DNA from: FEN-1297 sp021817845
GTDB lineage: Bacteria; Bacteroidota; Ignavibacteria; Ignavibacteriales; Ignavibacteriaceae
Assembly (NCBI GenBank): GCA_021817845.1
Contig: JAKAFW010000012.1
Coordinates: forward strand, 25,620 to 89,619
Reading direction: 5' to 3'
DNA: 64,000 nucleotides
Positions 1-8,929 of the stretch are shown piece by piece (positions within the stretch are counted from its first letter, which is position 1; each line of letters starts with the position of its first letter). The position numbers and the translations under genes are program-made. Under the pieces are notes generated by a model. It was not told the origin of the DNA. It ran no database searches and saw nothing but the letters and a program-made list of their open reading frames with translations.

Positions 1-185
1 AATCTAAAGATTCGAAGTATCATCGTATGGAAAGAATCTTTGGAAAATATTATCGCTCCTTTACATTACCGCAACAAATTAGAGAAGACCAAATCGAAGC
101 AGAATTTAAGGACGGTCAGTTGAGTATTATTGTTCCGAAAGCAGAAGAGGCTAAGCCGAAAGAAATAGAAGTAAAGGTAAAGTAA
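1..185 (+). CDS. Small heat-shock protein Hsp20 family, C-terminal part
   Basis: The window opens inside a gene; reading from base 3 gives 60 residues ending in TAA at 183-185. The segment has the end of an alpha-crystallin domain: a 'RSFTLP' strand, then 'AEFKDGQLSIIVPKAE', the classic late beta-strand pair of Hsp20 proteins, and a lysine/glutamate-rich tail. Hsp20 proteins are ATP-independent holdases that bind unfolding proteins. The next genes are a J-protein, HtpG and ClpB on the same strand, so it fits a heat-shock cluster. The N-terminus lies outside the window. Confident on family. Confidence 0.88.
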   Translation, partial: SKDSKYHRMERIFGKYYRSFTLPQQIREDQIEAEFKDGQLSIIVPKAEEAKPKEIEVKVK

Positions 186-308
186 ACGCTGAAGAAATGA
201 TTGAATTGGAAAGGGTGGCTGCTTTCAGTTACCCTTTTCATTTATTAATTTCAGTCATTAAATAAGTTTTATTTTGATTGGTCTTCCTTGAGAAAGGTGT
301 GAGAATAT

Positions 309-1223
309 ATGGAGTATAAAGATTATTACAAAACTCTTGGCGTTGAAAAGAATGCAAATGCCGATGAGATAAAAAAGGCATATCGTAAGCTTGCAAAGAG
401 ATATCATCCGGATAAAAATCCAGGTGATAAGTCATCCGAAGAAAAATTTAAAGAAATAACGGAAGCCAATGAAGTATTAAGCGACCCCGAGAAAAGAAAG
501 AAATATGATACACTAGGCTCAAACTGGAAGCAGTATCAAAACACGGGTAATGAAAGAGGATATAATAGTTATTCAAATCAAAGACATTACAATGTTCCCC
601 CGGAGTTTGAAAACTTATTTGGCGGAGCGGGATTCTCTGACTTCTTTGAAAGTTTTTTCGGCGGAAATATTAATGAGCAAAGAAAAGGTAATGCTTTTCG
701 ACGCGGCAGGAAGGGAAAAGATTACGAAGCAATTTTAAACATTTCGTTGGAAGATGCTAATGCAGGTGTGGAGCGCGAAATTTCTGTTGATGGAAAGAAG
801 CTTCGTGTTAAGATTACACCAGGCATACAAGAAGGGAAAAAACTTCGATTAAAAAATCAAGGAGCCGAAGGCATTGGCGGCGGGGAAAGAGGAGATCTCT
901 ATTTAACTATTCAAATAGAAAAGCATCCTATTTATGAAAGAAGAAGTGATGATCTATATTACTCGATGCCGGTAGATTTGTACACTGCTGTTCTAGGGGG
1001 GAAGAAGCAAATCAAGACATTGGAAGGTAAGATAATTAATATTGACATTCCTAAAGAGACGGACAACGGAAAAACACTTCGGCTTAAAGGATTGGGGATG
1101 CAGAAATCCGAGGGCTCAAAGGGAAAGGGAGATTTGTTCGTCACTATTTCGGTAAGCATTCCGAAGAATCTTTCTTCGAAAGAGATTAAACTTTTTAATG
1201 AACTATCTGAACTTAGAAAATAA
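309..1223 (+). CDS. cbpA: J-domain co-chaperone, CbpA/DnaJ type without zinc fingers
   Basis: 304 residues. Residues 1-70 form a J domain with the HPD signature at 33-35, which stimulates DnaK ATPase. A Gly/Phe-rich linker follows (about 75-135), then two beta-rich C-terminal substrate-binding domains to the end. There are no cysteines, so the CxxCxGxG zinc-finger region of true DnaJ is absent; this is the CbpA (type II) architecture. It lies 123 bp after the Hsp20 gene and 30 bp before htpG. It probably serves a DnaK encoded elsewhere, since no dnaK or grpE is seen here. The symbol is by architecture; dnaJ-family naming varies. Confidence 0.93.
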   Translation: MEYKDYYKTLGVEKNANADEIKKAYRKLAKRYHPDKNPGDKSSEEKFKEITEANEVLSDPEKRKKYDTLGSNWKQYQNTGNERGYNSYSNQRHYNVPPEFENLFGGAGFSDFFESFFGGNINEQRKGNAFRRGRKGKDYEAILNISLEDANAGVEREISVDGKKLRVKITPGIQEGKKLRLKNQGAEGIGGGERGDLYLTIQIEKHPIYERRSDDLYYSMPVDLYTAVLGGKKQIKTLEGKIINIDIPKETDNGKTLRLKGLGMQKSEGSKGKGDLFVTISVSIPKNLSSKEIKLFNELSELRK

Positions 1224-1253
1224 AATTATTTAAAATTAACATGGAGAAAATAA

Positions 1254-3164
1254 ATGGCACCAAAACAAATGACCTCTGAAAAACATGAATTTAAGGCTGA
1301 GATAAAGCAACTTCTGGATATTCTCGTTCATTCTCTTTATACGAGCAGAGAAATATTCTTAAGAGAATTAATATCTAATGCTTCAGATGCGCTTGATAAA
1401 TTGAGGTTTGAATCAACTAAAGGAACCGACATTCTCGATAAAGAATTACCACTCGAAATAAAAATAAATTTTGACGAGAAGAAGAAATTATTAACTATTT
1501 CCGATACCGGAATAGGTATGACGAAAGAAGAATTAATAAATAACATAGGTACAATTGCAAAATCCGGGTCGGCTGAATTTTTGAAACAGTTAAAAGATAA
1601 CAAATCAGATGTGAATAATATTATTGGAAAATTCGGCGTGGGATTTTATTCCGTGTTTATGGTTGCCGAAGAAGTGGTCATTAAAACAAAGTCATTTCAA
1701 AAGGATTCTCCGGAAGTTGAATGGAAATCCGATGGACTTGGAAATTATGAGATTGAAGAAATTAATAATGATCTAAAACGCGGTACGATAATAGAAATTC
1801 ATTTAAAAGAGGATGCAAAGGATTTTGCCGAAAAGTATCGACTTGAATCAACTATCAAAAGACATTCGAATTTCATCTCATTTCCTATCTATCTGGAAAA
1901 TGAAAAGATTAATACAATATCTGCGCTTTGGCGGGAACCGAAAAATAAAATTACTAAAGAAGAGTACACCGAGTTTTACAAATTCTTAAGCTACGATAGC
2001 GAAGAGCCGATGGATACTATCCATGTCACCGTCGATGCCCCAATACAATTTAGTGCCCTACTTTTTGTTCCTAAAAAGAATTTTGATTTATTCGGGTTCA
2101 ACCGCGAAGATTACGGTTTAGATCTATATGTCCGTAGAGTATTGATTCAACACAAAAATAAGGATTTGCTGCCGGAATATTTAAGCTTCGTAAAAGGTGT
2201 TGTGGATTCGGAAGATTTACCTCTGAATATCTCAAGAGAGACTTTACAGGAAAATGTGATCTTCACGAAAATTGCAAACAGCATTACAAATCAGGTGCTC
2301 TCGTACCTCCTGAAAAAAGCAAAAGACGAACCTGAAAAATATGCTGAGTTCTGGAAGGAACACGGAAGAGTCTTTAAGCTTGGCTACAGCGATTTTACAA
2401 ACATGGAGAAGTACTCACAATTATTGAGATTTAATTCTTCAACCAGTAGCAATGCTGATCAACTAACCGGACTCGAAGATTATGTCTCAAGGCTAATTGA
2501 TGGGCAAAAAGAAATTTATTATGCTTTCGGAAATAGCCGGGATGCAATAGCCGTCGATCCTCATCTTGAAATTTTTAAACGGAAGGGAATTGAGGTTATT
2601 TACCTCTATGATCCGATAGATGAATTTGTTGTTACATCAATTAGAAAATTTAAGGATTTTGATTTTAAGTCGGTCGATTCTACAGAGCTTAATAAATTGG
2701 AACAGTTAAAAGATGTTTCAGAAAAAGAAAACAAATTTCAAAGTCTTGACAATGATGATGAAAAGCAATTCGACAGCCTTCTTGCAAAAATAAAAGCAAT
2801 TCTCGGCGACCGGGTTACGGAAGTAAAAGAATCAAAACGATTAAGTGATTCTCCGGCATGTGTAGTTAGTGCAGAAGAGGGCATGTCTGCTTCAATGCAG
2901 AAAATTTTACGCTTGACGAATAAAGATATATCGGTTCAGAAAAAAGTCTTTGAAATAAATAAAGACCATAAACTTATTAGAAATCTTTTAAAGATATTTA
3001 AGTCAAATTCAAACGATGAATATATTTCAAACGTAGCTGAAGAATTGTATGAATCGGCACTGTTGCTTGAAGGAAGTTTGAATGACCCTTACAAACTTGT
3101 AAAAAGAATGAACCAAATGCTTGAACAATCAAGCGAATGGTACACAGAAGTAAAAAAACTGTGA
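1254..3164 (+). CDS. htpG: Molecular chaperone HtpG (Hsp90)
   Basis: 636 residues, the usual length for bacterial Hsp90. The N-terminal GHKL ATPase domain shows the EL-ISNASDALDKLR helix near residues 37-50, a DTGIGM motif and the 'GKFGVGFYSVF' lid/nucleotide motif. The middle domain carries the conserved 'LPLNISRETLQ' segment with the catalytic-loop arginine, and the C-terminal dimerisation domain is complete. HtpG is a cytosolic ATP-dependent chaperone acting with DnaK and ClpB. Start ATG at 1254 follows a GGAG-like site. It sits between the J-protein and clpB, a coherent stress cluster. Confidence 0.97.
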   Translation: MAPKQMTSEKHEFKAEIKQLLDILVHSLYTSREIFLRELISNASDALDKLRFESTKGTDILDKELPLEIKINFDEKKKLLTISDTGIGMTKEELINNIGTIAKSGSAEFLKQLKDNKSDVNNIIGKFGVGFYSVFMVAEEVVIKTKSFQKDSPEVEWKSDGLGNYEIEEINNDLKRGTIIEIHLKEDAKDFAEKYRLESTIKRHSNFISFPIYLENEKINTISALWREPKNKITKEEYTEFYKFLSYDSEEPMDTIHVTVDAPIQFSALLFVPKKNFDLFGFNREDYGLDLYVRRVLIQHKNKDLLPEYLSFVKGVVDSEDLPLNISRETLQENVIFTKIANSITNQVLSYLLKKAKDEPEKYAEFWKEHGRVFKLGYSDFTNMEKYSQLLRFNSSTSSNADQLTGLEDYVSRLIDGQKEIYYAFGNSRDAIAVDPHLEIFKRKGIEVIYLYDPIDEFVVTSIRKFKDFDFKSVDSTELNKLEQLKDVSEKENKFQSLDNDDEKQFDSLLAKIKAILGDRVTEVKESKRLSDSPACVVSAEEGMSASMQKILRLTNKDISVQKKVFEINKDHKLIRNLLKIFKSNSNDEYISNVAEELYESALLLEGSLNDPYKLVKRMNQMLEQSSEWYTEVKKL

Positions 3165-3212
3165 TTAGTTGGTAATCGAATTTAAATTCGACACCTAGGA
3201 AGGTAGAAAATT

Positions 3213-5846
3213 ATGGCATTTAATCTTAGCAGGTTAACTGTAAAAGCACAAGAGGTCGTTCAATCGTCTCTTGAGATTGCTCAAAATTATAATAATCAAA
3301 TTGTGGAACCGGAGCATATACTTGCTGCGCTAATTCAGGAAACTGGAAATATTGCCGATACAATTATTCAAAAAACAGGAGGAAATATTTCGCGTTTAAA
3401 AGTCAAAACTAATGAGCTTCTTGAAAATCTTCCCAAGGTAAGCGGTTCAGGCTCTGGTAATCAGCAAATGTCCAGCGCGGCGTTTAAGCTTTTTGATATT
3501 GCCGCTGAAGAGGCAAGAGCATTAAAAGATGAGTTTGTTTCGACCGAACATATTCTGCTTGCACTTTCTTCATCAGAAGGAAAGGCAGGTCAGCTTTTAC
3601 GCGATAATGGAATTTCTCACGAAGAAACTCTTTCGGCATTAAAAGATGTTCGTGGTAATCAAAGAGTAACCTCGCAAAATCCCGAAGACACGTATCAAGC
3701 ATTGAAAAAATACGGAAACAATTTGAACGAGCTTGCTCAAGCGGGCAAGCTTGACCCAGTAATCGGAAGAGATGAAGAGATCAGAAGAGTGCTTCAAGTG
3801 CTTTCAAGAAGGACAAAAAATAATCCTGTTCTAATAGGTGAACCTGGTGTTGGTAAAACAGCAATTGCCGAAGGAATAGCACAACGTATTATTTCGGGCG
3901 ATGTACCGGAAAATTTAAAGTCTAAAACTATCATGGCTTTGGATATGGGAACACTTATTGCCGGCACTCAATTCCGCGGGCAATTTGAAGAAAGAATCAA
4001 AGCAGTAATTAAAGAGGTTGAAGAATCGAACGGTGAAATAATACTTTTTATAGATGAGCTTCATACACTTGTCGGTGCCGGAGCTGTTTCAGGATCAATG
4101 GACGCTGCGAATATATTAAAACCGGCATTGGCACGCGGAGAGCTTCATGCAATAGGGGCAACTACATTAAATGAATATAAAAAGTATATCGAAAAAGATG
4201 CTGCTCTTGAAAGAAGATTTCAACCGGTGCTTATAACGGAACCTTCGGAAGAAGATACAATTTCAATTTTACGCGGACTGAAAAATCGTTATGAAGTTCA
4301 TCATGGGGTCAGAATTACTGATAGTGCTATTATAGCCGCAACTCAATTGTCAAGCAGATATATCACGGATAGATTTCTTCCTGATAAAGCAATTGACCTG
4401 ATTGATGAAGCCGCATCAAAATTAAGAATTGAAATTGATTCAATGCCTGAGGAGCTTGATGTAATTGAAAGAAAAATTAAGCAGCTGGAGATAGAAAATG
4501 AAGCTTTGAAAAGAGAAAAAGACGAAGCTTCTGTAAAAAGACTGGTTGAACTAAAAGAGGAGATGAGTGAACTTGTAGAAGGTAGAAATAAGCTTAAGCT
4601 TCATTGGGAACTTGAAAAGGAAAAAATACAAAAAATAAGAGCGATGAAAAGTGAAGTAGAAGGAGCAAAACTTCAAGCTGAAAAATTTGAAAGGGAAGGC
4701 GACCTAGGAAAAGTTGCTGAGCTTCGTTATGGGAAAATTTCTTCTCTGGAAAAGGAACTTCAGAAGGAAACCGGTAGCCTCTCTGAAATTCAAAAAAATC
4801 AGAGAATGCTTAAAGAAGAAGTTGATGCCGAAGATATTGCGGAAGTTGTTGCGAAGTGGACCGGAATTCCGGTAAGTAAAATGCTGGAGAGCGAAAGGAC
4901 AAAACTTTTAAAGTTGGAAGAGGAACTTCATTCAAGAGTTGTCGGGCAGGATGAAGCAGTAAACGCAGTGGCAAATGCTATTAGAAGATCGCGGACAGGA
5001 TTACAGGATGCAAACCGTCCAATCGGTTCATTTATTTTTCTTGGTACTACTGGAGTTGGAAAGACAGAACTAGCGCGAGCACTTGCAGAATATCTTTTTG
5101 ATGATGAACATGCAATGATCAGAATTGATATGTCCGAATACATGGAAAAATTTTCCGTATCAAGATTAATTGGAGCGCCGCCGGGATATATCGGATATGA
5201 GGAAGGGGGACAATTAACCGAGGCTGTTAGAAGAAGGCCATATTCAGTTGTGCTCCTTGATGAAATTGAAAAAGCACATCCCGATGTTTATAATATTCTT
5301 CTTCAAGTTTTAGATGACGGAAGATTAACAGACAATCAAGGCCGCACGGTTAACTTTAAGAACACAATAATTATAATGACGTCAAACTTGGGTTCGCATT
5401 TGATACAGGAGAAGCTTGGACATATATCGGAAGATCAAATTGATGATGCAATGGGTGAGCTTCATTCAAAGTTGGTAGAACTGCTAAGAAAAACCATTCG
5501 CCCCGAATTTTTAAATAGAATTGATGAAGTAGTTTTATTCAAGCCACTATCGCAGAAAGAACTTAGAGAAATTGTTGACATACAAATTAAGCGCGTAGAG
5601 AAAATGCTCGGAGATCAAGAAATGCTTCTTGATGTAAATGATGAAGCAAAAGATTGGCTTGCAAGATTGGGTTATGATATAACATTCGGAGCGCGCCCGC
5701 TAAAAAGATCGATTCAAAAGCATCTTATTAATCCGCTTTCGCAGGAAATATTAGCCGGAAAATTTTCCGGCGGAGATAAAATTTATGTTTCTGTCGGGTT
5801 AAAGGGGAAGCTTGAGTTTAAAAAGGAGTTGGTGAAGGCAAAATAA
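3213..5846 (+). CDS. clpB: ATP-dependent disaggregase ClpB (Hsp104)
   Basis: 877 residues. Domains in order: double Clp-N repeat (1-145), AAA+ 1 with Walker A 'GEPGVGKT' at about 209-216, a coiled-coil middle domain (about 410-525) that distinguishes ClpB from ClpA/ClpC and docks DnaK, AAA+ 2 with Walker A 'GTTGVGKT' near 611-618, and the D2-small C-terminal domain. ClpB threads aggregated proteins through its hexamer pore with DnaK. A strong AGGAAGG site precedes the ATG. There is no IGL/F ClpP-docking loop visible, consistent with a pure disaggregase. It ends the chaperone cluster. Confidence 0.97.
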   Translation: MAFNLSRLTVKAQEVVQSSLEIAQNYNNQIVEPEHILAALIQETGNIADTIIQKTGGNISRLKVKTNELLENLPKVSGSGSGNQQMSSAAFKLFDIAAEEARALKDEFVSTEHILLALSSSEGKAGQLLRDNGISHEETLSALKDVRGNQRVTSQNPEDTYQALKKYGNNLNELAQAGKLDPVIGRDEEIRRVLQVLSRRTKNNPVLIGEPGVGKTAIAEGIAQRIISGDVPENLKSKTIMALDMGTLIAGTQFRGQFEERIKAVIKEVEESNGEIILFIDELHTLVGAGAVSGSMDAANILKPALARGELHAIGATTLNEYKKYIEKDAALERRFQPVLITEPSEEDTISILRGLKNRYEVHHGVRITDSAIIAATQLSSRYITDRFLPDKAIDLIDEAASKLRIEIDSMPEELDVIERKIKQLEIENEALKREKDEASVKRLVELKEEMSELVEGRNKLKLHWELEKEKIQKIRAMKSEVEGAKLQAEKFEREGDLGKVAELRYGKISSLEKELQKETGSLSEIQKNQRMLKEEVDAEDIAEVVAKWTGIPVSKMLESERTKLLKLEEELHSRVVGQDEAVNAVANAIRRSRTGLQDANRPIGSFIFLGTTGVGKTELARALAEYLFDDEHAMIRIDMSEYMEKFSVSRLIGAPPGYIGYEEGGQLTEAVRRRPYSVVLLDEIEKAHPDVYNILLQVLDDGRLTDNQGRTVNFKNTIIIMTSNLGSHLIQEKLGHISEDQIDDAMGELHSKLVELLRKTIRPEFLNRIDEVVLFKPLSQKELREIVDIQIKRVEKMLGDQEMLLDVNDEAKDWLARLGYDITFGARPLKRSIQKHLINPLSQEILAGKFSGGDKIYVSVGLKGKLEFKKELVKAK

Positions 5847-5857
5847 GAGTCTATTTT

Positions 5858-6277
5858 TTATATTACATGTTTAGAAGGGGATGATACAGTTGAGCTTTTG
5901 AGCCTGAAAAGGAGATATGGAGAAATAGTAGTCCATAATAAAACTATAACCCAAAGACGTCCATCAAGAAAATTATAATCATGCAAAAGCTTTTCCCACG
6001 GGTGACCCATTACGAAATGTCCGAATATGAATTCGAAAACAATTGTGATTGTTAACCAAAAAACTCCGACTCGAATCGCTTCCGCAGTTGAGGACAATTT
6101 AAGCCAGGGCAGAATTAACCACACATAGATTCCAAAGAATATTATAAAACTTAATGCCGATAATTGATGAGCTTCAAGCTCGCTGAGGTATAACCGGAAA
6201 ACGAACTGTCGTAGTGAACCATTACCAATCGCAATAATGATTCCTGGAAGCCAAGCAAGAAAATATTTCCATTTCAT
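5858..6277 (-). CDS. Small integral membrane protein, unknown function
   Basis: 139 residues with about four hydrophobic helices (roughly 5-20, 38-60, 68-90, 108-128). I do not recognise a catalytic motif. Conserved-looking polar residues within membrane segments include 'FGHFVMGHPWEKLLHDYN' between helices 3 and 4. It is convergent with clpB, 11 bp from its stop, and separated from the next minus-strand gene by a perfect hairpin, so it is probably transcribed alone. It is a plausible real gene by length and membrane topology; the function is unknown. Confidence 0.7.
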   Translation of the reverse strand: MKWKYFLAWLPGIIIAIGNGSLRQFVFRLYLSELEAHQLSALSFIIFFGIYVWLILPWLKLSSTAEAIRVGVFWLTITIVFEFIFGHFVMGHPWEKLLHDYNFLDGRLWVIVLLWTTISPYLLFRLKSSTVSSPSKHVI

Positions 6278-6380
6278 ATCGAAAATATATTTTACAATTT
6301 AGGGAATAATTTATGTGGCAAATTTAGCAAAATGATATACTCGAATGAATTACTTTCCTTTATACTGCTTAGAATATAAA

Positions 6381-6412
6381 GAAATAGCATCCTTCCGGAA
6401 GGATGCTATTTC
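6381..6412 (-). terminator. Perfect 16-bp-arm inverted repeat, likely terminator
   Basis: The 32 bases are a perfect palindrome (gaaatagcatccttcc and its complement). As RNA this gives a long stem with a small loop at the CCGG centre. It lies 34 bp beyond the stop of the large minus-strand surface-protein gene and is followed on the minus strand by TTTATATTC, a weak U-rich tract. It probably ends that transcript. Confidence 0.65.
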
Positions 6413-6445
6413 TTGAGGGTCAATTACAATCTAAATTTTCAATCA

Positions 6446-8746
6446 TTATTTCATCAAGATCATCTTCTTAATGGAGACATAGTCATTAGTGGATAACCGG
6501 TAAAAATAAATTCCACTTGGTAAATTGCCGGCATTAAATTGTACAGAATAAGATCCTGGCGTATATTCTTTATTAATCAAAGTGGCAATCTTCTGTCCAA
6601 TAATATTAAAGATGGAAATATTGACCGCCTCGCTCTTTGCAACAGTAAAGGAAATTACTGTAGATGGATTAAAAGGATTAGGATAATTCTGTTCAAGGTT
6701 GAATTGTTTAGGGACAAGTTGCTTGTTTTCAACATTTGTTAATCCAGTTTGATGACTAGCAACAAGCCAATAAGAGGGAGAAACGCTTCCTACCAACCCC
6801 GGCATGCTAGCTTGAGATGCTGAGATAACAGTAGCAAAATTTGCTATGTTTACCGTATTTATTACATTTCCGTCAAAAAGATTTATATTCATTTGTCCCG
6901 CTCCATAGAAGCAGCGAACAATCACTTGTCCATTGACCACACCCGAAGGAAAGTCCAATACAGAATTAGGCGCTAAAATGGAAGCCATAACATTTATGTA
7001 TGAAATATGTATTGTATCGGCTTGCGGGAAATTTAAAAGCACTTTGTCTATTGTTGTTCCTGTAACGTCAAACCCGCCTTTCATAGTAACATTCTTGCCT
7101 AAAATATTAACAATTACGGTTGAACCGTTTGGAGCATCAATCGTAAAATTATTTGCGTTTGAGACTAAGGCACCGTCGACGTTAAAAACATTTAAAGTAT
7201 CATTATGTCCGTCAAGCTCAACGTGGTTGTATTCATCCATTACAGTATCGGTGCTTACAAGTGCGGAAAGTTGATTGGATAAATTTTGCAGATGGGTTCT
7301 TGCTTGTCCGAAATCAATTACAGAATCTTTAACAATACCGCTATCGGCAGTAAATTGGGTAGTAGTTGTAATGAAATTTTGGTAAACAGCTCTTCCATTT
7401 ATTACGGCACCACTTATAAAAGTCAAATGATTACCTACGACAAGCACATTGCCTGAATTAGGTGGGAGTTCATATCCAACGCTATATTTTTGCAAATCTG
7501 CATACCCACCGATTGCCGCTTTTCCTTGAGTATCTGAAGAAGGCTGGATTAAAGTATCCAGTACGAATAAATTAAATCCACTAGCAGCGCCAAGGTCATA
7601 AGTTAAAGAAGGAACATTATTGTAGTCTACTTTTACTTTTATCAATAGTGATGTGGAATCGTTTGCTGCAATGGTACCGGCATTCCAAACTCCTGTTGTT
7701 GGATCATAAACGCCTGAAGGAGTGGCTGAAACAAAGTCGAGCAAAGATGATAATTGATCTGAAATTTTTACATTCTGTGCGTCTCCGTTCCCGGTGTTCT
7801 TTACTAGAATAGTATAATTTATGATATCGCCGTTAACGGCATTATTTTTATCAGCAGTTTTAGTAACAACCAAATTATATGAACTTGACCAGTTAACTAT
7901 TTGCGAAATTGTTCTGGTTGCTGTTGTTGGGGTTGCAAGTATTAATTTTTGCTTTCCGTTTGGATCCGCAACGTTATAATATTTTGTCCCGGAAGGAATT
8001 CCGACGATACCGGTAGCAGTAAGCGTAGCGGTTGTTTGGCTTGCCGTCGGAGTTAAAGTAATCAGTGGTGTAACTCCATCAACACCAGTACTAATTGTTG
8101 TTTGGCTTAATGTGCCCTGAGTAGTTGTGAGAGTAATTTGAACATTAGGCATAGCCAATCCTTGATTGTTGAAAGCCTGTACGGTAAAAGTAACGGGCGA
8201 ACCGGTTGTAAAGGATTGAGCGGGAATATTTATTACAAAAGTTTTAAGACTGTAGCCGTGAGCATTTGTATAAGCATCATTTAATATCTCAGCAACTCGT
8301 TGTTTAATATCTGAAATATTGCTATGATTTTGTCCTGAGAGTGTGTTAATATTCAAACTATCCGTCAAATGCCAAAGAGCTAATTGTACAGCTGCTGCTT
8401 CACGATGAACATCACTTAGCATATTTGGGTAAGATGTCTTAAATGGATAATAATTATTTAGAATATATGATAGCGTATCATTTGTTGACTCAACGTCTTG
8501 ATAATTGCTGTTATATGCCATGTGATGATAAAGATCGATGCAATATAAACTAGTAGAATGACCGTCAACTTCGGCTGAATAGGTTCCGGTAAAATATGTA
8601 TCGTTTACAGGTGCGGGTATATAAATACCTACGCCGATGTTTTGCCCAATAACTTGCGAGATACTTTTTATCTTTGCGTTAATAAGGGTGCTTATCGCGA
8701 TTATAAAAACCGCTATGGTTAGTATGAATGTATATTTGAATTTCAA
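6446..8746 (-). CDS. T9SS-exported surface protein: thioester-like, Ig-like, DUF11 and choice-of-anchor-A domains
   Basis: 766 residues. A signal-anchor-like hydrophobic stretch (5-24) is followed by a domain (about 35-160) with 'LYCIDLY' (Cys69) and 'AVQLALW' (Gln121), the paired Cys and Gln motifs of thioester-forming adhesin domains. Next come a Big_1-like Ig domain (about 170-245), a DUF11 repeat domain ('YTILVKNTGNGDAQNVKISD'), a choice-of-anchor A region (about 385-640) and a C-terminal T9SS type A sorting domain containing 'EQNYPNPFNPSTVISF'. It is likely displayed on or released from the cell surface by T9SS. The domain assignments are by motif reading; the thioester bond is inferred. 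Confidence 0.85.
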   Translation of the reverse strand: MKFKYTFILTIAVFIIAISTLINAKIKSISQVIGQNIGVGIYIPAPVNDTYFTGTYSAEVDGHSTSLYCIDLYHHMAYNSNYQDVESTNDTLSYILNNYYPFKTSYPNMLSDVHREAAAVQLALWHLTDSLNINTLSGQNHSNISDIKQRVAEILNDAYTNAHGYSLKTFVINIPAQSFTTGSPVTFTVQAFNNQGLAMPNVQITLTTTQGTLSQTTISTGVDGVTPLITLTPTASQTTATLTATGIVGIPSGTKYYNVADPNGKQKLILATPTTATRTISQIVNWSSSYNLVVTKTADKNNAVNGDIINYTILVKNTGNGDAQNVKISDQLSSLLDFVSATPSGVYDPTTGVWNAGTIAANDSTSLLIKVKVDYNNVPSLTYDLGAASGFNLFVLDTLIQPSSDTQGKAAIGGYADLQKYSVGYELPPNSGNVLVVGNHLTFISGAVINGRAVYQNFITTTTQFTADSGIVKDSVIDFGQARTHLQNLSNQLSALVSTDTVMDEYNHVELDGHNDTLNVFNVDGALVSNANNFTIDAPNGSTVIVNILGKNVTMKGGFDVTGTTIDKVLLNFPQADTIHISYINVMASILAPNSVLDFPSGVVNGQVIVRCFYGAGQMNINLFDGNVINTVNIANFATVISASQASMPGLVGSVSPSYWLVASHQTGLTNVENKQLVPKQFNLEQNYPNPFNPSTVISFTVAKSEAVNISIFNIIGQKIATLINKEYTPGSYSVQFNAGNLPSGIYFYRLSTNDYVSIKKMILMK

Positions 8747-8929
8747 TTTTAATCTCCAACGATATTGTTTTTTATTTTCTATGCTATAATTAGACCAAAT
8801 GCGCGAGCGTTAAAACTGATTGGAAATCAAGGTATTTAAAAAAAGTTTTGTCTTAGAATGGAACTATTTATCAAATTGAGGTTGTTTAACCAGGAGTTAT
8901 AGAATAGTAGGAATAATTGAAAAGTTAAA

